Shown: positions 1-7,461 of the stretch, in pieces
Layout of the letters: every line of letters begins with the position of its first letter
Numbering within the stretch: position 1 is the stretch's first letter
Assembly (NCBI GenBank): GCA_030596125.1
Contig: JAUVKT010000021.1
Location: 1 to 32,802, forward strand
Direction: 5' to 3'
DNA from: Bacteroidales bacterium
GTDB lineage: Bacteria; Bacteroidota; Bacteroidia; Bacteroidales; VadinHA17
Length of the DNA: 32,802 nucleotides
Notes under the pieces: model-generated
Seen by the model: the letters and a program-made list of their open reading frames with translations, nothing else
The model's database searches: none
What the model was told of the DNA's origin: nothing
Made by a program: the position numbers and the translations under genes

Positions 1-104
1 AGGCCGGGGGAAAGGTTGAAATAACCGGCTACCTGCCCAATTGAACAAATGTAACTTTTGATAGTTCTTTCACTGTAATTACGAATACGCATTTCGCGCT
101 CCAT
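1..104 (-). CDS. Tyrosine recombinase, N-terminal part, runs off window edge
   Basis: Reading leftwards from an ATG at 104-102, an open frame of about 34 codons reaches the window edge. It contains RIRNYSERTIKSYICSI followed by GYFNLSPG, which resembles the N-terminal SAM-like core-binding domain of Bacteroidota tyrosine recombinases (pattern RNYSxxTIKSY...ARYFNxSP). The catalytic half would lie outside the window. An in-frame TGA lies just upstream of the ATG. A second ATG at 129-127 followed by eight A residues would join this frame if one A were removed, so either the start is at 104 or the gene carries a homopolymer frameshift. It is on the same strand as the recombinase fragment at 306-581. 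The family call rests on a short stretch. Confidence 0.55.
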   Translation of the reverse strand, partial: MEREMRIRNYSERTIKSYICSIGQVAGYFNLSPG

Positions 105-189
105 TAATTCACGGATGCTTTTTTTTCATAATAAATGATCTAAAGATTAGTAAGGAAAGTTACGCCGATTTCTACAGGAAGCAAAACTG

Positions 190-202
190 CCGCCAAAGGC
201 GG
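190..202. terminator. Small hairpin after the recombinase fragment
   Basis: CCGCC-AAA-GGCGG forms a perfect 5-bp stem with a 3-nt loop, and outer AACT/AGTT pairs could extend it across a bulge. Read on the minus strand it is followed within a few bases by TTTT. It lies about 100 bp past the stop of the fragment at 306-581 and before the start of the left-edge recombinase, so it could be a weak terminator or a recombination-site hairpin. Confidence 0.3.
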
Positions 203-305
203 TTTAGTTCAACGTATATGTATATGCATAATTACATAAATATCTAATATATCTATATGTTTTGTTACATATATATCTCTAAAACGATGGAGTATATGTA
301 TCTTT

Positions 306-581
306 CTAATCATAGGTTTCCTCATTGAACTTATCGTTTATCTCTTCCAGCAAACCATCAATCGGATTCCGGAAATTACTAAAGCTTGCTTTAGATACAT
401 GTGTATACCGCTCCGTTGTTTTTGAACTTTTGTGCCCCAGGAAGGATTGTATATAACGCAAATCTGTTCCTTGTTCCAGATGGTGTGTTGCAAAACTATG
501 CCTTAAGACATGCGGAGTTACACGTTTGCGAATATCTGCCCTGGTAGGCGCCTGTAATTTTATTAGATGTTTTTCAGACAT
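306..581 (-). pseudogene. Tyrosine recombinase, C-terminal catalytic fragment
   Basis: The 91-residue frame contains the end of a tyrosine recombinase catalytic domain: [20 protein letters not shown], then LGH, then TERYTHVS. The visible active-site residues are H24, R27, H50 and the nucleophile Y59. The core-binding domain and the first catalytic Arg and Lys are missing; a full protein would be around 300 aa. A stop codon lies two codons upstream of the ATG, and beyond it is purine-rich repeat DNA, so the 5' part appears to have been lost. It lies on the same strand as, and upstream of, the recombinase start at 1-104. It is most likely a dead remnant of a duplicated integrase. Confidence 0.75.
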
Positions 582-894
582 TGGTTAGTAATGCAGATGC
601 TAATTTAGAAAATATATTGACACCATCCCAATTTAAAATTGAAGAGGAATGGGGGAAGGGACGAACGACAAACGACAAACGACGAAAGACTAAGAGGGGA
701 GGAAACGGAGAAGCTATCGATTTAGAAACATTTAACATTTGACGTCTGACATTTGACATAAGACGGAGAGGCTGTGGGCTTTAGGCTGGAGGCGAAGAGG
801 AGTGGGAGAGTGGGAGAAGGGGAGAGAAGAATGGAAGATTGGAGACTGAAGACTGAGGACTGCCGACTTTTCGAATCATCTCGATTTTTAATAG
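582..894. repeat. Purine-rich degenerate word repeats
   Basis: This gap between the recombinase fragment and the MNT pseudogene has no credible gene. From about 640 the plus strand is strongly G+A rich and built of short repeated words: CGACAAA units at 661-690, CATTTGACATTT-type units at 728-758, and GAAGACTGAGGACTG-type units at 840-868. The 32 bases at 702-733 recur exactly at 1446-1477. Confidence 0.7.
702..733 (+). repeat. 32-bp direct repeat, copy 1
   Basis: This stretch begins GAAACGGAGAAGCTATCGAT and ends in GAAACATTT. It is identical to 1446-1477. Both copies sit directly before CATTTGACAT words, so they are matching pieces of one repeated intergenic module. Confidence 0.85.
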
Positions 895-1230
895 TCATAA
901 CCGGATTCCTTCTCTACTAACTTTTTTATATAATGGAGAATATATCAAGGTGGTTCTCCAGTAATCTTTAGTGTAAATAAATGTTGAAATAACTTGTCCT
1001 GACTCTAGCTAAAGGTCATATAGGTCGTCTCTAAAATTATCATCGATATCATTTTTAACCTTAACATCATCAATTAAAATTAAGATATCCCAATCTGAAT
1101 CGGCTCTAAAATCACCTCGGGCCCGAGAACCAAACAGATAAGCCTCTGCATAAGGATCCTTATCATGAATTGTCTTTGTAATCCTGTCTCGAATCAGATC
1201 TTGATCCATTTTAAAATTCTTTTGAATCAA
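895..1230 (-). pseudogene. MNT-type nucleotidyltransferase, broken by an amber codon
   Basis: The frame starting at 1230 (or at the internal Met codon at 1209) encodes a minimal nucleotidyltransferase with the signature GSRARG at residues 34-39 and the metal-binding pair D46/D48 in SDWDIL. Translation stops at TAG (1009-1011, codon 74), but the same frame continues for 37 codons as LESGQVISTFIYTKDYW...YKKVSREGIRL to a TGA at 895-897. That continuation matches the usual C-terminus of small MNT proteins of about 100-110 aa, so a single nonsense change probably interrupts a full-length gene. Related proteins often work as MntA antitoxins with a HEPN toxin; no HEPN partner is seen. Alternatives are readthrough or a functional truncated protein. 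Confidence 0.75.
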
Positions 1231-1500
1231 AGATACGTATTTCTTATAAATCTAAAGAAGGGGCGAACGACAAACGACAAACGACGAAAGGAGAAGAGGA
1301 GTGGGGAAAGGCGTAAGGCATAAGGAGGAGAAAAAAGGCAATAGGCTGTAGGCTTTAGGCGGAAGGGAAAAAAGAAATGAGATGTGAGTAGTGAGAGGTG
1401 AGAAAAATGGAAGGGTGAATGAGTGAATGCGTGAATGGAAGAGGAGAAACGGAGAAGCTATCGATTTAGAAACATTTGACATTTGACATGGGAAGGGCCT
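1231..1500. repeat. Purine-rich word-repeat block
   Basis: No gene is supported here. The block contains CGACAAA words (1264-1290), GCGTAAGGCATAAGG (1310-1325), GTGAGTAGTGAGAGGTGAG (1383-1401), GAATGAGTGAATGCGTGAAT (1417-1436) and CATTTGACATTTGACAT (1473-1489). The plus strand is mostly G and A. Confidence 0.7.
1446..1477 (+). repeat. 32-bp direct repeat, copy 2
   Basis: Exact second copy of 702-733, again followed by CATTTGACAT words. The two copies are 744 bp apart and lie on either side of the MNT pseudogene. Confidence 0.85.
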
Positions 1501-1554
1501 AATAACACTCTCTATATTTGGAAAGGCTGATACTGCCCATAATTAATCTAATGT

Positions 1555-1700
1555 CTTCGCGAGGAGCGAAGTGACGAAGCGATCTGCCACAATTGAGCAA
1601 GTCAGTATATAAACAAAAACCTGTTATAAGTTTGTGAGCCGGAAGGTTCAACGGATTGCTTCACCATCCGGCAGCTGCCGGATGATTCGCAATGACACTT
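1555..1700. repeat. Palindromic intergenic repeat pair
   Basis: Two hairpins are visible. CTTCGC-gagga-GCGAAG lies at 1555-1571, inside a GAGGAGCGAAGTGACGAAGC context. A perfect 20-bp palindrome, CATCCGGCAGCTGCCGGATG, lies at 1665-1684, flanked by GGATTGCTTC on the left and TTCGCAATGAC on the right. The flanks resemble the common bacterial intergenic repeat of the form TCATTGCGAGGAGCGAAG...GAAGCAATC, from memory. No gene is present between 1501 and 1740. Confidence 0.65.
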
Positions 1701-1740
1701 TGTCTATTTAGGTTTCCTAATGCTGCACATAATTTTGGAA

Positions 1741-1905
1741 ACGGGGAAGCGGGGAGAAGATGAAGAAGTATGGAGTAGGGAGGAAAGGCGAATGACAAAC
1801 GACAAACGACAAAAGGCGAAGAGGAGTGGGAGAGGGGGAGAGTGGGGGGAATGGGGAGAGGGACAAAAACGAGTCATGGGAGAAAAGAGAAAAAAGATTT
1901 AGATC
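1741..1905. repeat. Purine-rich word repeats
   Basis: Contains GAAGAAGTATGGAGTAGG (1764-1781), GACAAACGACAAACGACAAA (1794-1813) and GAGTGGGAGAGGGGGAGAG-type sequence. A 60-codon open frame crosses it, but its Arg/Glu/Gly-rich translation is the product of the repeats and is not a credible gene. Confidence 0.65.
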
Positions 1906-1906
1906 C

Positions 1907-1992
1907 CTCTCCCGGGAATACCGGGATTCGGGATGACACTAGTCACGGAAACCCGGTACCTGCCACCCGGGACCCGGTACCTGATACCATAA
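1907..1992 (-). repeat. GGTACC/CCCGGG word repeat after the operon
   Basis: ACCCGGTACCTG occurs twice (1951-1962 and 1972-1983) with a CCCGGGA core between, followed on the left by TCCCGGGA (1910-1917) and a GTCATCCCG-like motif. Read on the minus strand, GGTATCAGGTACCGGGT begins a few bases after the stop of the last operon gene. It is similar in wording to the repeat after lpxA at 22446-22476. Confidence 0.55.
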
Positions 1993-2712
1993 TTAAATAA
2001 ACTTTTCCCGTTTTTGGAGATTATATAACCCTGAGAGGAGAAACAGAATTGTTACAACCAGAAGTATTATCCGGTTTTCAACAACAATATTGGACCAGGC
2101 GGTTTCTGATACATTATTGGGTAACTCAAACGGGTTCAGAAATACGTTCCATTTACTCCTTTCAAGCTCTTCTTCGAGGATCAGGAAAAACAGGCTGAAT
2201 ATAATCATTATTACAGCCGACCCATTTCCGTTCCTGACAAGTGTGGATACCATAAATGACATTACCCCGAGAAAAAAGACCGGATAGAGGACGTGATATG
2301 TTACCGACACCACCGGCATCCTGACAACCAGAAATGAAGAGAGCCAGACAAACAACAGAAGTATTGCAAATGTTATTACGTAAATAAGAGCCATTCTTAC
2401 CAACCAGACCTTATACCTGTAATTTGGTATGCCAAAAAGGATCTCTATTGTTCTGGCATCCTGGTCGTTCTGTATTCCGAAAACTGTTGGATAAAATATA
2501 AGCAGAAGTCCGCAAAAGACAAATACTCCGTACAGGTCTTCAACCCTTGAGATATCTTCGGAAAAGATATAAATAAGTATCAGTCCGACATAAAACGCAA
2601 ATGCTCCCAGCAGGAACCAGATAAATTTATTGGCAAAAATGATCTTCAGGTTGTAAACAATCATTTTTGAACCAATATTTAAAAAACTGAAAAAACTGAT
2701 CTTGTTGCCCAT
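1993..2712 (-). CDS. ABC-2 type membrane permease
   Basis: This 239-aa protein is almost all membrane: about six hydrophobic segments (near residues 27-50, 65-80, 105-128, 138-155, 165-178 and 212-230) separated by short charged loops. The loop QNDQDARTIEILFGIPNYRY resembles the conserved region after TM2 of ABC-2 permeases (ExxxGT...P). It starts 3 nt after the upstream gene, whose C-terminus is an ABC ATPase, so the natural inference is that it is the membrane partner of that fused ATPase. No substrate can be inferred. It is the last gene of the seven-gene operon and is followed by repeats. Confidence 0.75.
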   Translation of the reverse strand: MGNKISFFSFLNIGSKMIVYNLKIIFANKFIWFLLGAFAFYVGLILIYIFSEDISRVEDLYGVFVFCGLLLIFYPTVFGIQNDQDARTIEILFGIPNYRYKVWLVRMALIYVITFAILLLFVWLSSFLVVRMPVVSVTYHVLYPVFFLGVMSFMVSTLVRNGNGSAVIMIIFSLFFLILEEELERSKWNVFLNPFELPNNVSETAWSNIVVENRIILLVVTILFLLSGLYNLQKREKFI

Positions 2713-2715
2713 CTC

Positions 2716-5700
2716 TTAAATTTTACTTTTACGTAACAACCACAGGTATGCATCCTCTAGGTTGGGAGTTACTTCAATGGCGTTTTCACCTGGCTTATCT
2801 TTTGAAATAGTCCTGACACGTATGCTGTCTTTTTCACTCATATGATGAACAACCAGGTGAGTGGAGGCGATAGATTTAAACTCGGCAGCCGGCACATTAA
2901 ATTGCCATACATGTCCTTTTGCCGCGGTTGTCATTTCTGACGGATGTCCGAGATATTTCAGAGAACCCTTATCAAGAACAGCAACTTTATTACATGAACT
3001 GGAGATATCTTCAATGATGTGTGTAGAGAAGATAACAACCCTTTCCCTGCTAAGCTCAACGAGCAGGTTCCTGAACCTGATCCTTTCCCTCGGATCAAGC
3101 CCGGCTGTAGGCTCATCAACTACAAGTATCCTGGGCAGATGAAGGAGGATCTGGGCAATCCCGATCCTCTGTTTCATGCCGCCTGAATATGAACCTATCT
3201 TTTCGTCTTTTCTCTCTTCCATGTGTACTGATCTGAGCACAGAGGTTACCCTTTCATTTCTTAGCTTTGTATCGGTAATATTTTTCAGGATTGCCTGATA
3301 GTTGAGAAATTCCCATGCCGTCATATTCTCATAGGTGCCAAACTCCTGTGGCAGATAACCTATCAATCCCTGAAGCTCTTCTCTTTTTTCGGTTACATCC
3401 AGGCCATTGATCCAGATCTTTCCATAACTCTGTTCCAGAATACCACATATAATCCTCATCAAAGTTGTTTTACCTGCCCCGTTTGGTCCAAGTAATCCGA
3501 ACATCCCTGTTCCTATTTCGATCGATACGCTGTTAAGCGCTTTAAATGGTTTTCGTGTGCGTCCGATCAGAGGAGTGGAAAGAACTAACCTGAAGAATGA
3601 TTTCCTGAGGTTCCTGAACTTGCCGGTAAGCCTGTAGATATCAGTCTCTTTTTTCTGCAGGTATCTGCCGGTAGAGTAAATAATGATGCCGGCATACCAG
3701 AGAAATCCCATAACAATAACCGAAGCAAGATTATCCCATTTTACCTGACAAATAATTAAATTGATCAGGGGTATTATCCAGAATACAAACGTATCGGTGG
3801 TTTTTAGCAGTAATCTTCCGGACCTGCCAGAATCTTTCAGGGAAAACAGTTTTTTTAACGGGTTCCACATTAATAATAAGAAGAACCATGTAACTATACT
3901 AAAAACGAATATCCAGAAATTAAGACTCAGATAGAAATATGTGAAATAGATAAGGAAAGCAAAGATCGGGATCTGCCAGACAAATTGTTCGAGGTCTGCC
4001 AAAGACTCAGGATCTTTGTCGATACCTACTCTCTTTCTGATCTTACTCCCTGCCTTCCATTCCCTGAGGAACCTGTTGTCGCGGTCATAAATTTTTACCA
4101 AACTTCTGATTACTATATTGATTGGCTCATTTTCGGGAATAATTGTATCCTTTGCCTTTTTCAGGCTGGTCATAATAAACCATGTTGATGCGGGAACAAG
4201 TATTACAGTCAGGATAGTAGTGATAAGCTGCCATAAGAATTTATTGATATACAGATATATAAGTGTAATAAACAGTGCTGTAACCGTCAACATTATGATC
4301 TTAATGATCCATTTTTGAGAACGGATCCATTCTAATGAGTTTTCAAGACCGGTATAGAATGTTGGAATAAATACCAGAGTAAGAAGTGTGCCAAGCGCCA
4401 GACCGCCTATTACCGTAATTGCAAAGGATGCTCCTATGGTGGATACAAATTCCGATTGTCCCATAGCAAGGGGTATCATGGCTGCTATAGTAGTAATAGC
4501 TGTAATAAGTATTGGCCTGACCCTTGCAAGGCCCGCCATCATCAGGGCTCTTGATCTTCTGTATTTTCTTTTTCTCAGAATATTTGAATAGTCGATAAGT
4601 ATAATACCGTTATTCACAATTACCCCAAGCAAGATCAGGAAACCGATTAAAGTATTGGCATTCAGCAAAGAATTATTTGTCAGGATAAGTGCTATCAGTG
4701 ACCCGAGCGCTGCAAGCGGGATAGAGAACATCAGTACAATTGGAGTAGTCAATGATTCAAATACCGCGGCCAGGATCATAAAGATCAGCAGGAAGGCGAT
4801 ACCGATCATGTAGTAAAAATCTTTCAGGTCATTCTCCTCGTGAACGACCTCAATAGCTACACCTGAAGGCACACTCAGACTTGCAACAAGTATGTCGATC
4901 TCTTCCCTTGCTGATTCAAGAATTGTTTTGGAGTCGTTAACCTCATCATTAAAGCGATATGTGACAGTGATGCTTTTTTCCTGGTTTTCGCGGTGTATAC
5001 TACCGAGCCCTGAAGCAAAGACAATATTTGCTATCTCATCCATCTCCATAATATTACCCGAGTTGCCTGAGATTTGTAACTCTTTGAGATCATCTATTGT
5101 TTTAACTTCATCTTCTTCCTCTTCAGTTCTGTCATATTTAATAATAATATCATACTCTTCGGTCCCCTGCTTAAATTTAACACCTGACGAATACTCTTCC
5201 TGGAAAGATGAGAGTTCCTGTGATACATTGCCCAGGCTTATTTCATTCCTGCTCATAAGTTCAGTGTCGAAATGCAACTGTATTTCAGGAGTATTATCCT
5301 GCAGGTTAATTCTTACAGACCTTATGGATTCGAGCTCATCAATAAAAAATTCAAGATCATCAGCTACGTTTCGCATCTTGTCAAAATCCTGTCCCTTTAT
5401 GAGAATACTCTCAGATTGCGTGCCAATGCCAAGCATCCGGGTAAAACTTTCGCCCGGGTTAACGCCACCCATACCTCCGCCACCTCCACTGTATCCTCCT
5501 GCTGACGATACTTCATCCATTTCAATGTCAGCGGTATGAATACCCTGTACTCTCTCGTTAAGGTCGTTCTTAATTTCGGCAAGCTTTCGGTCACTTTCCT
5601 TGTCCCAGTCCTCCTTCAGGTTAACAGTTACAGTTGCCTGCTCTTCCTCAATTTTGCTAATAATATCCTCTTTTTCGGGAATATTATTAAATCTCTTTTC

Positions 5701-7437
5701 AATTTCTGCTACAACAGCATCAGTCTTTTCAAGTGTTGATCCACCCGGCATAGTTACACTGAACCTGAATGAAGGAGTCTCCACCTCCTGAAGTGAGTTG
5801 ATGCTTAGCCCAAGTCCGATAAGCAATGCTGCAAAAAAGAGCACCAGGGAACCTATAATGGTTGTTGCCGGTTTTCGCATACTGGCTTTAAGCAGGAGCA
5901 GATATGTTTGGATCATCCTGTTATGGATAGATAGCTTCTTAAAGACTTCGGAGTTGCTTCTGCGCGACCATGAGAGGAGAAAATGGGTTGCCATAGGTAT
6001 CAGAAACAGAGCTACAGCCAGTGATACCAGAAGTGTTGAAATTATTGACACCCCAATATTCTTCCCTATCAACTTAACCAGGAAATTATCAGAAAAGAGA
6101 AACGGAAGGAATACTATTATGGTGGTAAATGTTGCAGCGATAACAGACCTGAACACCTCTTTTGTTCCCTGTTTTACAGCCTCATCACTGCTCTTTCCGG
6201 TTCCTGCGAGCCGGTAAATATTTTCAAGTACAACAACAGAGTTATCTATCAGCATACCTATAGCAAGAGCCATACCTACCAGTGTAAGGCTGTTAATGGT
6301 TATGCCGGCTGCATAAAAGAAGTTAAAGGCAGAAAACACTGAGACAGGGATGGAGACAGCAATTATTAATACCAGTCTCAGATTTCTGAGGAAGAACCAT
6401 AAGATCAATATTGCAAGCAGACCTCCTATAATGGCCAGACTAATAATCTGGTTAATACTCTTCTCCATTGTCTCGGCGTTGTTGTTCTGCACTACAATTT
6501 CCACTCCTGCTGCTGCAAGTTGTATGTTAAGCTCAGAAATTACGTCGAGAGTGTTATGTGACAGATCGATAATATTTGCCTGATTATCATATACCAGGCT
6601 TATTGTTACGGCTTCAAGTCCGTTTACACGACTGTATGAATCTTCTTCCTTGATACCAAAATAGATCTCTGCTATATCTTTTAGCAGAACAGGTCCCTGC
6701 TGTTTTATTATAATATTCCCGATCTCAGTTATATCATTATACTCAGCCGAAATATTCACAAAGAACCTTTTATTACCTTCAGTGATTCTTCCGGCAAAGA
6801 TCCGGTCTTTGCTGTTTGATGAAAGAGCCGATCTGACCTGGTTCATGGAAATATGGTATGCTCTGCAGGCATCTTCATCAAGCCTCACTTCAACGGAACT
6901 CTCGTGCCCGCCATAAATTTCCACACCGGCGATACCATCAATGTTTTCGAGTTCAGGTTTAATATCTCTTTCAGCCACATTTCTTACCCTGTCGGCTCCA
7001 CCTGACCCCCTGACCTGGAGGTCCATGAACTGGCTGTTAATCAGATCAAGGTCAATTTTAATAATTGTAAGTATGAATTCTTCAGGAAGGGTTTTCATTA
7101 ACATATTTACCTTTTCCTGGAGTTTGAGATATGAATATTTCAGGTCTGCTTTCTGAGTATAGTATATTATTATTGTTCCTCTCCGGCTATTTACTGTCGA
7201 CTCGATCTTTTCAATATCTTCAAGAGTTCCTATAACTCCCTCAATTGGAATAACAGCCTGATTCTCAATATAGGAGGGATCAACCTCCAGTATAGACGAT
7301 ACCTGTACAATAAGAGTTGGCAGTTGTGAATTGGGATATAGTTCAACCTGCAGGCGCTGATAAGAAATATAACCAAGCATTGTAAGCCCTATAAAGAGCA
7401 TGCTTATTAAGGTTTTTCGCTTTATGATAAAGTCCAT
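2716..7437 (-). CDS. RND efflux permease fused to an ABC transporter ATPase
   Basis: This 1573-aa protein has three parts. Residues 1 to about 1030 are a complete AcrB-type RND permease: TM1 near 10-27, two periplasmic porter regions, TM4 motif GMLIDNSVVVLENI (D398, N399), TM10 motif GVIVNNGIILIDY, and a Gly-rich loop near 643-660. Residues 1042-1254 carry six further hydrophobic segments (about 1044-1063, 1069-1089, 1154-1172, 1174-1191, 1217-1231, 1237-1254). Residues from about 1297 on are an ABC ATPase with Walker A GPNGAGKTT (1317-1325), signature SGG (1418-1420), Walker B D1441/E1442 and a switch His in STHI, all intact. RND pumps use the proton gradient and ABC domains use ATP, so this is a hybrid. 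The frame is continuous with no sign of a frameshift. It lies between a normal RND gene (24 nt upstream) and an ABC-2 permease (3 nt downstream). Confidence 0.9.
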   Translation of the reverse strand: MDFIIKRKTLISMLFIGLTMLGYISYQRLQVELYPNSQLPTLIVQVSSILEVDPSYIENQAVIPIEGVIGTLEDIEKIESTVNSRRGTIIIYYTQKADLKYSYLKLQEKVNMLMKTLPEEFILTIIKIDLDLINSQFMDLQVRGSGGADRVRNVAERDIKPELENIDGIAGVEIYGGHESSVEVRLDEDACRAYHISMNQVRSALSSNSKDRIFAGRITEGNKRFFVNISAEYNDITEIGNIIIKQQGPVLLKDIAEIYFGIKEEDSYSRVNGLEAVTISLVYDNQANIIDLSHNTLDVISELNIQLAAAGVEIVVQNNNAETMEKSINQIISLAIIGGLLAILILWFFLRNLRLVLIIAVSIPVSVFSAFNFFYAAGITINSLTLVGMALAIGMLIDNSVVVLENIYRLAGTGKSSDEAVKQGTKEVFRSVIAATFTTIIVFLPFLFSDNFLVKLIGKNIGVSIISTLLVSLAVALFLIPMATHFLLSWSRRSNSEVFKKLSIHNRMIQTYLLLLKASMRKPATTIIGSLVLFFAALLIGLGLSINSLQEVETPSFRFSVTMPGGSTLEKTDAVVAEIEKRFNNIPEKEDIISKIEEEQATVTVNLKEDWDKESDRKLAEIKNDLNERVQGIHTADIEMDEVSSAGGYSGGGGGMGGVNPGESFTRMLGIGTQSESILIKGQDFDKMRNVADDLEFFIDELESIRSVRINLQDNTPEIQLHFDTELMSRNEISLGNVSQELSSFQEEYSSGVKFKQGTEEYDIIIKYDRTEEEEDEVKTIDDLKELQISGNSGNIMEMDEIANIVFASGLGSIHRENQEKSITVTYRFNDEVNDSKTILESAREEIDILVASLSVPSGVAIEVVHEENDLKDFYYMIGIAFLLIFMILAAVFESLTTPIVLMFSIPLAALGSLIALILTNNSLLNANTLIGFLILLGVIVNNGIILIDYSNILRKRKYRRSRALMMAGLARVRPILITAITTIAAMIPLAMGQSEFVSTIGASFAITVIGGLALGTLLTLVFIPTFYTGLENSLEWIRSQKWIIKIIMLTVTALFITLIYLYINKFLWQLITTILTVILVPASTWFIMTSLKKAKDTIIPENEPINIVIRSLVKIYDRDNRFLREWKAGSKIRKRVGIDKDPESLADLEQFVWQIPIFAFLIYFTYFYLSLNFWIFVFSIVTWFFLLLMWNPLKKLFSLKDSGRSGRLLLKTTDTFVFWIIPLINLIICQVKWDNLASVIVMGFLWYAGIIIYSTGRYLQKKETDIYRLTGKFRNLRKSFFRLVLSTPLIGRTRKPFKALNSVSIEIGTGMFGLLGPNGAGKTTLMRIICGILEQSYGKIWINGLDVTEKREELQGLIGYLPQEFGTYENMTAWEFLNYQAILKNITDTKLRNERVTSVLRSVHMEERKDEKIGSYSGGMKQRIGIAQILLHLPRILVVDEPTAGLDPRERIRFRNLLVELSRERVVIFSTHIIEDISSSCNKVAVLDKGSLKYLGHPSEMTTAAKGHVWQFNVPAAEFKSIASTHLVVHHMSEKDSIRVRTISKDKPGENAIEVTPNLEDAYLWLLRKSKI

Positions 7438-7461
7438 AACAGGTTTTTCAAAAAAGGAAAT

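Noticed and set aside
574-759. A 61-codon minus-strand frame upstream of the recombinase fragment
   Set aside because: It mainly translates repeat words, and its 3' end overlaps the recombinase fragment in another frame.
1252-1482. A 76-codon minus-strand frame
   Set aside because: Its Ser/Leu/Phe-rich translation is the complement of purine-rich repeats and it begins in a CATTTGACAT word.
1720-1902. A 60-codon plus-strand frame in the purine-rich block
   Set aside because: The translation is low-complexity Arg/Glu/Gly derived from repeat words, with no family resemblance.
4892-5539. A 215-codon plus-strand frame opposite the RND-ABC gene
   Set aside because: It lies wholly antisense to a well-conserved gene and its Ser/Ile-rich translation is a shadow.
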